In this document: one piece after another, positions 50,190-62,797 of the stretch
Layout: each line of letters opens with the position of its first letter
Position numbering within the stretch: position 1 is the stretch's first letter
Assembly (NCBI GenBank): GCA_935421135.1
Contig: OW285194.1
Location: 9,036,376 to 9,100,375, forward strand
DNA: 64,000 bases
From: Bugulina stolonifera
Lineage: Eukaryota; Bryozoa; Gymnolaemata; Cheilostomatida; Bugulidae
Reading direction: 5' to 3'
The notes under the pieces: model-generated
The model's input: only the letters and a program-made list of their open reading frames with translations
The model's database searches: none
Told to the model about the DNA's origin: nothing
Program-made: the position numbers and the translations under genes

Positions 50190-53100
50190 ATGTCCAGTAT
50201 GAGTGGACTGTGGGTGCTGTGCTCTGCAGTGCTCATTGTCTCTGCTAACACAGGTATGTGTGATATTACTCAAGCTAACTGCATTCAAGCTGGAAGCTAT
50301 CTTCTTTCTAGCGTATCTCCGTATTCGCAATGTAAAACATTTTACACACTGTTGGTAAAGGGGTATATATAAGTTGTTATATAAAACGGTTGCAACAACC
50401 TTGTCTGCAGATACAATGTATAATATATCCTGCTGTTGGTCCTTATCTACACACTTAACTGTCTTACTTGCCCAGTACACTGTTTTGAGTGGCCAATACC
50501 ATCACCATAATACTGTAGTTAGGGTGACTCAGTTTTTATCTCCTAATTTTAATAATATTGTATCTACCCGAATATTTCGTTCAAAATATGAATTTTTAGC
50601 CTCATATTTTAGTTGAAACATAGAAATTCAAAGTATATAAAGAGGTAGACCTAAGTTTCGATTAAAACTCTCCATTTGTGGTTTGACTGTCCTACATAGC
50701 AGTTAGTAATAGTTCTAGTAGTTAGGGCATATGTCGGAGTTGTTGCTCTGTGTTTACAGGGTTTCTAGTTGGAGTTTTGTCATGTTGCACTTTGCTTTCT
50801 AATCACTGATTCTCTAGCATTGCTCATACTTACAGTATCATCACTATTACTTTATAATGTATTATCCTCTTCAACTTACTGTTGGGACCACAAGTGTCAA
50901 CCAGACCAGACCTAGATCGAGTTTACAATCATTTCACGTTCTACCAGCAAATATTCAAGTTTGCCCTTCGAAATTCTATTCTCGCTTTAAGGCAGTAGCA
51001 TGAGTTCGCTATTCCCAAGATTCTGCGAGTCCTTCTCAATGCTAGACCATGCTATTTTATTGCCTATATGTTCAGAAATAATGTCTGTGTTCTGTTAGTA
51101 AAGTGCCAGATCTCTCAATTTTGAGGTTGTGCTTTGCCCGAATTGAATTTTTCATTCACTATGTTTATCATCGAAGCTGGTAAAGAATTCTCTTTCAGCG
51201 TTTCCCGTTAAGGGTCACTTCTGCGGATGATTTACCTCTATATCCTTCTCTGTCACACTTACGGCTTTCATACCTATGTCAAAATTCAGTCATTTCTCAC
51301 AGCTTACCCTATATCTGTTATATAGCTAAAATAGTCATTTAATTTCAATTAATTAGTATTATGTAAAATGTGTGTAATGTTCTCACCCCTCTGCCATATT
51401 TAGCTGTGATTCTTACATTGCTGTGTATAGCCTAGGTTCCTACACCAGTACTTGATAACTCTCACCAACTGTTGATTATATACAGGCATTCCTGTCTCAA
51501 CCTGTTACTGTTCAGTAATTAGTACAATGTATGTTTTTCATTACTGCCATTTCCTTAGTCATGTAACCTAATACTTGTGACAACTATCTAAAGGCTCGTT
51601 GACCTATACACCCTTTTTATTCCTACACATTGATAGTGAACATAAGGCTAAGTGCAATGCATTGTTCTTTGAACACTGGGACTTGGGATAGTGTAGTCAA
51701 TTATAAGGTGAAACATATTATAGTTTAGGGGATGTACATTATACATGTAACTACAAGAGAATTGTTACCTGTATATCAGCTGTCAGTTACCACAGGTGCC
51801 CTACTGTCAGCTAACCACTGTTACCCTGCTATCAGCCCCATAACTTTATGCTGCATAGACAAGTGGTGACATAATTTTTAAAAAACTCTGGTGAATTATT
51901 ATCGAGCCCTATTTCTTGCAGTCTAGCACCAATTCCTTTGGTCCATTTCGATTCTATTTTGAAATGCTTGGAGCCCAGGCTGACACTATGTATGCTCTCA
52001 ACTCATCAGTTAGCCCAAGTTCTATTTCTGGCCCATGTGTTCTTCTCGACCAACAACAGATGATTTCAAGTTGTCTTCTCCATTAAACGTTCCACATGTT
52101 ACAAGACTATGTATTATATTACATCTAGTTATCACATTCTATATTTTTCCTAATTTTTGTTTTGTAGTTGTAAAGAGAGATGTGCCAGCTATGCAGGTAA
52201 CTATCGATGACTATTAACCACACGCTGATTTATAAGCAATTTACCCTATTGTTGCTAAAGGGAAGATAACTCCTGTATTGATCGATGTATTTGTTGTATA
52301 GTTCATGTTATACTACATGAACATATAAACACACTGCATATCTATCGGCAATTATACATACATGTATGCTATCTAGAGCACCTGTATAAAGGATACCTAC
52401 AGGTGCATGTCAATATATTGGAGTGCAGCTAAATATAACGTCGATACCTCGCTTACACAATATGAACATATTATTACTGTCACATGTTGATATATATTGT
52501 TGCCATCTATCAGATGTATGCTGATGAACCCACCAAGGGACAGCAACAACCTGCCTATGACAATAGTGTCAGGATGATGCCCGTAAGCTGTAGTCTTGTG
52601 AACTAGATAGTTATTAGTTGCCTGCTAGTTGGGACTCTCTCTATCTCCCCCATCTTAGTCCTCCTATTTAGATCTCTCTCTATCTATCTGTGAAAGCTTG
52701 AAATTTTACTTCTTTTAGCATTGATTCTTATTGGGTGAAAGTGCAATCATTCGCTCAGCTATAGTGGCTTTTGATTGGATGTCGTCTTCTGAGAACATCC
52801 TGTAGGTCCCGAGCCCGAGTTCCATGCCATCTAAAAGGGTGGATGGGTTAACTATCAATTGAGAATTATTCTGAAAAACTTGGAGGCCAGGCTAAATGAT
52901 TGGATATTCTCATGTTTAGATATTTAATACATGGATATATGTCGCAAACTTGTCCCAAATTTGTAAACATTTACAATGTATTATAAATTACTAGTTGGTC
53001 GGCCTACTAGTTACGTAGGTAGCATAACTTACTACAAATTTAGCACAACGCCATCAGAGTGTCATTGAACTACGTTGTCTGTCCTTAGATGTTGCGTGTT

Positions 53101-56100
53101 TTTCAAAACTTCTGAAATTCATAACTACGTGAACAAAGGAATACAACTTCTAATGTTGCATGTCAGTGTTTGAGGGAGGGTGGGTTGAACTGTAGTCTGT
53201 CTATAATATACTAACACATCTTAGACAGTAAAGAGAATCTAACACATTTACTTCAGTTAGAAGTTGAAATGCATGAAGCATCATCCCCTCTCAATGCTGT
53301 AGTTAGATGTGGTCATAGAAATATATTTTGGTTGTCTTTAGTTGCACATGCCACGTATAATGGATGGTAAATTTTCACATTAACTTTCATAAAATTCAGC
53401 TACGTGCACATATTTATATTTGGTTTGTATTCAATAAAATTACCTGATTACTCTAAAATATATGGGTGCGATATTTGATAAAGCATGCAAGATATGGCGG
53501 GCCAACACCAGTTAAACTACCTGTATGTACTTGTTAATAGGGTGCACCTGGACCACGTGGACCTGCAGGTAAGACTGGACCACCCGGCACAGCTGGATTT
53601 CAAGGACCAAAAGGACCAGATGGCCCACCAGGACCAATGGGTCCCCAGGGTCAGATGGGTCTACAGGGAGCTGAGGGAACTCCAGGCAAGCAGGGAGAAC
53701 CAGGAAGAGATGGAGAACCTGGACCAAGAGGTAAACAGATTACAGTGTAATGTCCATCTGTACATTGCCATCAAAGCTAGTGCAACAGCCTGAGTGTTAC
53801 ACAGTTCCATCAATTGGTATGCATAAATGCTTGATCAACTTCGTTTTGCTGCACACAGGCTTACCTGGAGTAACAGGAGAGCGTGGATCGGATGGACAAC
53901 CAGGTATATTTGGAGAGAAAGGTCATCGTGGAAATAGAGGACCCAAGGGTGCCGCTGGAGATGTCGGACCTCTAGGAGCTACTGGAGATCAAGGTGTTGT
54001 AGGAGCTCCAGGCCCAGGTGGTGCACCCGGGCAACCCGGACGTCAAGGCGAAAGGGGGCCCTCTGGTCCCGTAGGAATACCAGGTGCACAGGGTGCTGAC
54101 GGCCCTTCTGGACCAACCGGCTCACAAGGTATACTATAGTAATAGATTGAAACAACCACTTTCACAAAAGTTTCCAGCTGCAAGTTTTAGCTAGGATAAT
54201 GTATTCAGCAGGTTTCCATGGTTCAAGCTGCTATGAAATGAGCCAGTTTGCCATATTTTGTGACTTCAGCCTGTCTACAGTCTTAGTACACACTCTCATG
54301 AGCTGGCTATAGGCCAACTACATGTACTTGTTATCAATCGCTCATGGCAACAGACCCATACATTTATGACGCGTAGCTCTCGCACTCTATTTTAGTTTGA
54401 ACTATGAAAACTCAGTGAACGTCTATAAACATGTCTACTCTAACAAGGGCCAGTGCTGCCGATAAGCCAAGTACATGTATGCTATGTTTGCATTGTATTT
54501 TGCAGTACCATTTTTCATACATACTCTGATGTATTTCAGGTCCACCTGGACCACCTGGGTCAGTCGGACTACCAGGTATTGAAGGAGATCCCGGAGCACC
54601 AGGACCACAAGGACAGGAAGGTCCCAGAGGACCAACTGGCGCTGACGGTGCCGATGGTAAAATGGGACTTCAGGGTGCCCCTGGTAACCCAGGAAAAGAT
54701 GGTCTTGATGGTAAGCTACATTTAGTATTATTTCTGTGCAATATTTTACGACCACTACTTATTATGTCACGTAACAGTAAGTTACGGGAATGTTGATATA
54801 GATGAAAATAAACCAACATTTGTTAGCTTAAGTTTTTCTAACAAAGCGTTATGCTTGAATGTTGTCTCCACAATTCGCAAAGTTCTGCATCGCTATTCAC
54901 AATTTTACATGATACACTATGCATATAGAATTGTTATTTTATGATCTGCAAGTATATGTGAGTTTCTCAATATTGTATATTATTTCTGTGGGATACAAGC
55001 AAACACGTCATAGATGTTTCTATGTATTTAGGAAAGCCAGGAGAGGCTGGTAAAGATGGTGCTACTGGACCACGTGGACCAATGGGTCTCCCAGGACGAC
55101 CTGGGTCAACTGGGCCCGGTGGTGAGGCTGGCCCTGTAGGTCTGATAGGAGAACGTGGAGCCCCTGGAGCTCCAGGTTTGTTCTTTTACTCCTTATGTTG
55201 CTTGTTGACACTGATCTCTGCTGTTTATAGGTATCCTTGGTAACATTGGTGCACTTGTTGACACTGATCTCTATTGTTTATAGGTATCCTTGGTAACATT
55301 GGTGCACTTGTTGACACTGATCTTCATTGTTTATAGGTATCCCTGGTGATATTGGACTCCACGGAGACCAAGGTAATCCCGGTATGCCAGGAGAGAGAGG
55401 ATCCACTGGAGATTCTGGACCTAGAGGTGAGCCTGGACCTATTGGAGCAACCGGACCACCAGGACCTCAGGGATTCAGAGTAAGTCTTCCCTATCAATAG
55501 CACTAACCTAAAACCATGTAGGAATAATGTTAACTAGCTGGGGATAAAAGCCGGATAATGCTCGCATCGGCGATTGGTCTAACATATCCTAATATAGATT
55601 CAAACCATGGTCTGTGTTTGAGGAACTACAGTACATATAAATGATGGTGGTTTGATAGGGTGAACCAGGTAGAATGGGAACACCTGGTGCAGAAGGACAG
55701 CCCGGACTTCCTGGAGATGTTGGTAAAGAGGGTCAAAAGGGACAGAAAGGAAGTCGAGGATCTCCTGGAAACCGTGGTCTTATTGGTTCAACTGGTGCTC
55801 CAGGAGCCCGTGGATTCCCCGGAGTCAGCGGACAAGATGGACTGGTCGGCGCACCCGGTAAGTTATGATATTTATTTTTATAAAATTTTTTAAAGCGGCT
55901 GAATTTGATAACTTGTTTTTGCCAAATAAGCAAAGCACACAAATTTTTTGATGCTTTTCATACTACATGTATATCTTCCGATTTGGGCACCTCTCATCAC
56001 CTAAATGATAAATAAAGATTTAATTGCAAGTATTTATTTCAATCAAATATATATCACATGCCTTTTGAAGGTATGCCTGGACGTAACGGTATGGACGGAG

Positions 56101-59100
56101 CGCCAGGAGAGGTTGGTGTACCTGGACCAGTTGGCTTGCCCGGACCTGCAGGACAGAATGGTGCTCAGGGACGTCCAGGAGATCGTGGACGTGTTGGTCC
56201 AATGGGTGATGAAGGTGTACAGGGTATACCTGGTAGCAACGGCGCAGACGGTGATGTGGGAGCCCAAGGAGAAGAGGTATGTTATTATCACTTAGTGCTG
56301 TATAGTGTATAACGTAGTATAGTACGTATAGTGTAGTATTAATGGTACGTATAATATGGCATGGTATAGTGTGGTATAGAATAGCATAGTGTAGTACACT
56401 ATTACTATCAACAGAAATAACTCCAGAGTATTTAAGCTCACCTTTAGTGCTCTATCACTTGTAGGGTCCACGAGGTCCCCAAGGTATGCGTGGACTGCGT
56501 GGAGATAGAGGAATTGATGGACCACAAGGACTGACTGGCCCACAGGGAGAGAGAGGTTTCCCAGGACCACGTGGACTTCCAGGAGATCAAGGTGCCCCAG
56601 GACTGCCTGGTATTCAGGGAGAGCGTGGTGCCAGAGGAGACCGTGGAGTCAAGGGAGACAAAGGTTTGTCCGTTGGCCAACTTAGTGGAATGCCATACAT
56701 ATAACTGTGTTAATTGCTAGCCTTTAGGTCTAAACGCTATCTCACAATGGTAAAAACTTGGAGCGCTGAGGTGGATGCGGCGTGGTTTCATTTGTCATGG
56801 AATACATTCTTACTCTCTGCAGGTCTCGATGGACAGGACGGACCTCAAGGATTGCCTGGTATTGATGGCATTGCTGGTCTTCGTGGAGATGATGGTGCTC
56901 AGGGAGAGAGAGGACCCAGAGGAGAAGCAGGTGTCCCAGGATTAGTCGGCCAACCAGGTTTGTTACTAACTAGTAGTACAAAGCAAAAACATGTTGATGC
57001 TGCTCATGCATTATGATGAAGAGAGTCATTATTAAGCCACTACTAAAGGTATACAAAGTGGATCGGTGACTTTTACTATTTCGTCACTAAAAAATTTTTT
57101 TTCAACTTCGGATTTTAATTTTTAATGTCTTTAAAGCATCATAAACTATTGCTAATCTTATACTTCTACCATCTGCAACAGGTATCCAAGGACCTCCAGG
57201 TACCAAAGGACAACGAGGACCAGCTGGAACCAAAGGAGAAGCAGGAAAGCCTGGATTTGATGGAGCACCAGGAGCTATCGGAGCACCCGGACTTCCAGGA
57301 GCTCAAGGGCCACAAGGTAATGTTCCACTAATACACGTACGAGTATATCGTACTATCTTGTATGAAGTAAAATAATCTGAGATAACATCACGTTTTGTAA
57401 ACTTGATCCACTACCATCATTTGCGAAAGCTACCAACTTACATGCTTATATAGATAAATAGAACTGACGTGGTTTGCATTGTTAGTACCAGGATATAAAA
57501 TTCATGTGCACCAGAATTGAACAACAACATACTGTTCACTGTAACACACTTCTGGTTAACATAGAGTATGATCATAGTTGTAGAATGAAATGATTTGCAG
57601 TTGTCTTCCCATTGCACATTTCTTGTTTGACCTCGTAGGCAAGCCTGGTGTGCCAGGTGCTACTGGTGGAAGGGGAGAACCAGGAGATGATGGAGCAGAA
57701 GGTATTGAGGGTAGCCCTGGTACTGAAGGACCCGCTGGGTTCCCAGGTGATAGAGGAGAACCTGGAGCACAGGGTGCTGTCGGCATACCTGGACCACCAG
57801 GACCACGTGGTGAACTGGGTCAGCAAGGACCACGCGGAGATAAAGGTATAAGACTAGTTTTGCTTATGCACTAGAGAATACAATATAGGTTTGCCAGAAT
57901 GTACACTTCTCACGAGGAATGTCAGAGATCGACTGCATTTAGAATATGTGAATATTATGTTTGTAATGTTTATTATGCCCGACAAATTGAACTAACAATG
58001 ACATCATTTTAACAGGAAAGCAGGGAACTGATGGTAATGAAGGATCTCAAGGTTTGCCTGGAGAAAAGGGACTAGAGGGACCCGTTGGATCACCAGGAAT
58101 GCCAGGTCTGCCTGGGCTTGATGGATTAGATGGTGATAGAGGTGCATCAGGTAAAGCTGGACCACAGGGACCAATGGGACTTCAAGGTGCTCAGGGTGAA
58201 GCAGGAGAACGCGGACAACCCGGTAAAATGGGTGAAACAGGCGCCACAGGAATGCCTGGAGTAATGGGTAAGTTGGTCGAGGAATTGAAACAGTGCCTAC
58301 TTTGCCAATCTATTTTACAGTTATTGCGGCAATATCTTATTGACCTAATTTTATATCTTTTTCTTTTATGTTATGTATTTACAGTTCATGTGCATATTCC
58401 AAGATTAACTGCTGTGTCCCTTCACGCTATATGCTGTCTATATTGTCATACTCTTGCTCTTACAACTGCTAAAACTTGTTGTACACAGGCAAGATAGGAG
58501 ATAGAGGACTGAATGGTATGCCCGGACCACAAGGACCTCAGGGTGCAGCTGGACCAGTTGGACCACCAGGACCACCTGGATTTCCAGGAGCTATCGGAGA
58601 TGTTGGACCTCAAGGTATGTCCTTAGAACCTTATGTCATGTAAACTCTACAATACATTTTATAAAATCTGATCCAATAGAATAGCTCTTCTGAACTTCAA
58701 AATTCAATTATAAAACTAGACTGGGAATTAAATTCTACCAAGTGTAGTTGTGCTATCCTCTTTCTACTGCATCAAGTAGTAACTTATTATCTTCCTTCAG
58801 GCCCACAAGGATCGCAGGGTAGAGCCGGAAGAGATGGGAAAGCAGGTAAAGATGGAGATATTGGACCAGCTGGACCTGCCGGACCACCAGGACCCCCTGG
58901 TGCAGTCGGAGCTCCTGGTACTGATGGAAGGTATGCAGCCTCCGTTTGACTTTCGCATATTTTCTATTGCTATAATTGATTGAGAAGGGGTACGGAAGCA
59001 AAACTATGAGCTGCGACCATACTAAGCTGAAATCCTGCTTTATAAAATCTGCCCAAAAAGTAGAGGGATCGATATACAAAAGTGGGAGTGCATTCTGTCA

Positions 59101-62100
59101 ATCATTTTCGCTCCCATTCATCAAGGATTGAGCGAGTGTTGCACCATTGTACTGGGTGCAGGCACCAGATTTACTCCTGTGTACACTTTTGAATTCCTCC
59201 ACCTTTAAAGGAAGGGGTCATATTATTTCACATATTTAATATAGAAATGGTATGGATGGACTTAATGGAGCTGACGGTAGAGTTGGAGAGACAGGAAATC
59301 AAGGTAACCAAGGACCTATCGGCATGATTGGAGCCCCTGGAAGTATTGGACCAGAAGGAAAGAAGGGACCAGAGGGAGATGTGGTAAGTTAGCAGTGTAA
59401 TGTAATGTAAAATTTAAGAGAAAAACTTGCAACATCCTTTGCAATCTTTCTACGTAAACATGAAATTCATTAACCTCTTTTGTAACAAATGGTATATACT
59501 GGTGGGTATTCATTCATAAGGTGCATTTGAATCAGCACTTAATGATATCACGTGGTATCAGTATGTGCAGGAGCACGCAACTCAGTATATTGTAACAGCA
59601 AAGCTGCAAGCCTAAACTAAGGAGTATCATTAAATATTACGTTGTTGTGAGTATAATATTTAAACCTCATAATAGGGTCCAGATGGAATTAGAGGACCAC
59701 AGGGACCAATTGGACCACCTGGACCCCAGGGATCTCGTGGAAACACCGGACTCAAGGGATTGCAAGGAGAGAAGGGAAACCAAGGAAAACCTGGAGACAA
59801 GGGTAAGTAAACATAAGGTGACAATTTCTGTGATAACTTCGTACAGTAGCTATATGACTTGTGTGTGTAAGCCACCACTTGTCTTTTATGTGAATTTGTT
59901 TTGGGTGGCAAGTTTCAAGATTTCAATATGACATCATCAATGGGTGACAAACTAACACTAACCTACATGGGTGATTGTTGCAGGATTCAATGGACCAGCT
60001 GGAATGCCTGGTATGCCAGGACAAGTTGGAGAGACTGGACCCCGTGGAGATTCAGGTGCCGCTGGCATGCCTGGACCCGCCGGTGAACGTGGAAATGAGG
60101 GAAGAATCGGTGAACCCGGCCCATCAGGAGAGATGGGACCTATGGGACCTCCCGGCCGTGATGGAGATAAGGTTTGTGTATAGCTCTATTTACAGAACAT
60201 CATATTGAAGGCTCACATATAGAAGAAACTTCAGTGTAGACCAGTAATATGTCATTTTAGTCACAGGCTCATATATTCTCTCATATTACAGGGAGACCCT
60301 GGTAGAGATGGAGCCTCTGGTCCTACAGGAGCACCTGGTGCAATGGGAGCTTCAGCTCCACCACCGATCTTTGCTCCACCAATGAGAGCTACCTCAACTA
60401 AAGGAGGTTACTATGGTGATGAACCTGAGGTGCTACAAGCCAACCATCAGTTTGTGAGGATGTACCATGGTATGTGAATAGCCAATAACATGACTTGAGT
60501 TCAGTTCAACCACTATCAATTTGATTCATCGACTAACATCTCACTCCAAAGTCTTACTTATATGTTCTCATAAGTTCGGACTAACTCTAGACTATAGCGT
60601 CGAATAGATTATAAAAAATCTGATAACACAATTTTATACAAATAAACTTCCTAAAACTGATAATTTTCTATCATGCAAACGTTTTGCAGAGTAAAATGCT
60701 GATGAATTGTGATGATCTTTTTTGTCATATTTTTCTCGAACTGTAGCCTCTGTGCTCATTTTTGATAGAAATGAGAGTCCGAGACGGTAAGAGAAGCAGC
60801 CCCGCCAGAGATTGTAAGGAACTGTTTGAGAACAACCCCAAGGCAGAGGATGGTTTCTACTGGGTTGATCCAGATGGTAAGACGACTCCACACTTGCTTC
60901 TTTCTCTGTTTTATTTTTCCCTTATTTACTGCCAGACAACATATGAGGATAGACACATTTGTTGACCTAAATAAAGTATAGGTCTTGTAGACCCTTCCTT
61001 TGGCATACTCAAGCCACTGCATCATATTCCTGTTTACGGTCTGCTGTGTAATAAAGCTGTCATTCTAAAACATCAGTTTTAAAAATGTCTGCTATGCTGT
61101 TTGATTGGATGGTAATGGGTAAAGTACACTTTTACTAGTATATCGCCATTGACTACCAAATCACATTGCAAATGCATTTACATTGGAAATATGTATCAAG
61201 TTAGAAAATCTGGTTAGGGTGAAGAACCTGTTTCTTGTATTCAGGTGGTTCTATCATGAACGCTATCCGAGCTTTCTGCAGACGACAGACCCAGACTACC
61301 TGCATCTCTCCTAAGACTAGAAGCTACGAGGTATCTCGATATGAGTCTAGACGCTCGACTTCCTACTTCACCGAGCTCTCCGGTGCTGAGGAGGTAAGAA
61401 AATACATTCTATCAAAGTGTTTGTTACAGATGTCGAATTTGCCATTGAGATTGGTTCTGTAGTATATACATGTATGTGATTGATTCTGTAGTATGATATA
61501 CATGTATGTAATTGGTTCTATAGTATGATATACATGTATGTGATTGGTTCATTTTATTTACAGTTCTCATACAATGCTGAGTCATCTCAACTTAACTTCC
61601 TCAGGGTCCAATCATCAGCCGCCACGCAAACTCTAACATATAGGTAATGTGTATTATACGATTTCAGATATAGCAAACTCTAACATATAGGTAATGTGTA
61701 TTATACAACTTCAGATATAGCAAACTCTAACATATAGGTAATGTGTATTATACAATTTTAGATATAGCAAACTCTAACATATAGGTAATGTGTATTATAC
61801 AACTTCAGATATAGCAATGTATGTGATATTGTTTTCAAATCCGATATGCGCATGTACATCCATGTACAATGTAAATTAAAATAATAGAGATAATATTATA
61901 TATGTTTTGTTTTTACTGGATGGCTATTATCTTAACTACGACATATTTTGTTTGCTTAGGTGCGTCAACTCTGTAGCCGTAGAGGACTCTAACGGAAAGA
62001 AGAATAAATCTATAATACTTTACACATCAGGAGATGTAGAATACAAAGCTGTTGATAGAAAGTATCAGTACCAAGTTGTAAGAGATGGCTGCAAGGTTAG

Positions 62101-62797
62101 TCCTTCATTATAGAATATTCCACAGTCTATATTCTGCTAGTTGGTTTAGAAACATACCATTTACGTTCTGTCGTGTCCTGATAACATTTGGCTTGTATCT
62201 ATGTCAATGTGTATGCAGCAATAAAAATTTAATCAGACTGCTGGTCAGATGTTGAAGTGTCAAACACTTTGCAGTGATTGGAATTGTATTAACAAATCTT
62301 CATGTAGACAGTTTGGGTCCATTGGCAACCTGTAGTAGTTTGTTTTGCAAACGTTGTTAATCACACAATTTATATGGCCATCTTTATTACGACTTTCAAC
62401 GATGCTATAACATAATTCATTATCGGTGATCCATGAAAGATTTAAACCGTGACCGTAAACTAATACCAATTAGTATTTAGGACTCTATTATCATAAAAAA
62501 GTGCATTATAAAATTCACACATTGTAAAAAATTTTTAAAGTAAATACAAATTATGGATTGTATTATATCCTATATACATACATGAACATGTATTTATATT
62601 TCTCAATAAGTTAGTTTCTCATTGATGATTCACACAAAATTCTTTTTCAGGACTCGAGCAACAGCGAATCACAGACTATTATCCAGATAAAAACAAAGAT
62701 GCCATCACACCTACCAATTTTGGACGTAGCAAGTGCTGATGTTGGACAACGAAATAAAGCATTTGGACTTGAAATAGGCGAGGTTTGCTTTTCATAG
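50190..62797 (+). CDS. Fibrillar procollagen alpha chain
   Basis: Extracellular matrix collagen. Twenty-six exons: 50190-50253, 52168-52196, 52514-52582, 53541-53730, 53859-54128, 54540-54710, 55032-55175, 55337-55479, 55659-55857, 56071-56276, 56465-56663, 56823-56957, 57182-57316, 57639-57845, 58016-58267, 58489-58614, 58801-58930, 59245-59383, 59676-59802, 59984-60171, 60292-60469, 60769-60876, 61245-61393, 61564-61643, 61960-62095, 62651-62797; 1306 aa. Signal peptide, then only about 33 non-collagenous residues (no VWC or TSPN domain). An unbroken Gly-X-Y helix of about 336 triplets (vertebrate about 338) follows. A telopeptide with [10 protein letters not shown] resembles the BMP1/tolloid site. 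The COLFI domain runs from PARDC to [11 protein letters not shown] and has six cysteines; the usual Cys2 and Cys3 are absent. A KGHR cross-link motif is at helix residues 84-87. AATAAA at 63468. Confidence 0.97.
55201..55359 (+). repeat. 53-bp tandem repeat carrying a splice acceptor, three copies
   Basis: Each unit runs from CTTGTTGACACTGATCTC through TTTATAG and GTATCC. Acceptors fall at 55230, 55283 and 55336; the third is used for collagen exon 8. In units 1 and 2 the acceptor is followed by nine bases (GTATCCTTG) and then GTAACA, a usable donor. Confidence 0.95.
61449..61551. repeat. About 32-bp tandem repeat in collagen intron 23
   Basis: Three-plus units of GATTGGTTCTGTAGTATGAT with ATACATGTATGT. 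Non-coding. Confidence 0.9.
61626..61813 (+). repeat. 47-bp tandem repeat carrying a splice donor, four copies
   Basis: Units begin at 61626, 61673, 61720 and 61767. Each contains the last 18 bases of collagen exon 24 (GCAAACTCTAACATATAG) plus GTAATGTG. Donors therefore repeat at 61644, 61691, 61738 and 61785. Only the first keeps the COLFI frame. Confidence 0.95.

Noticed and set aside
50058..50480. 140-codon minus-strand frame
   Set aside because: Antisense to the collagen 5' UTR and signal-peptide exon; no homology or codon pattern.
53485..60208. Many long frames on both strands, some rich in L, V, Q or D
   Set aside because: Other-frame shadows of Gly-X-Y coding sequence, which is GGN-rich and open in several frames.
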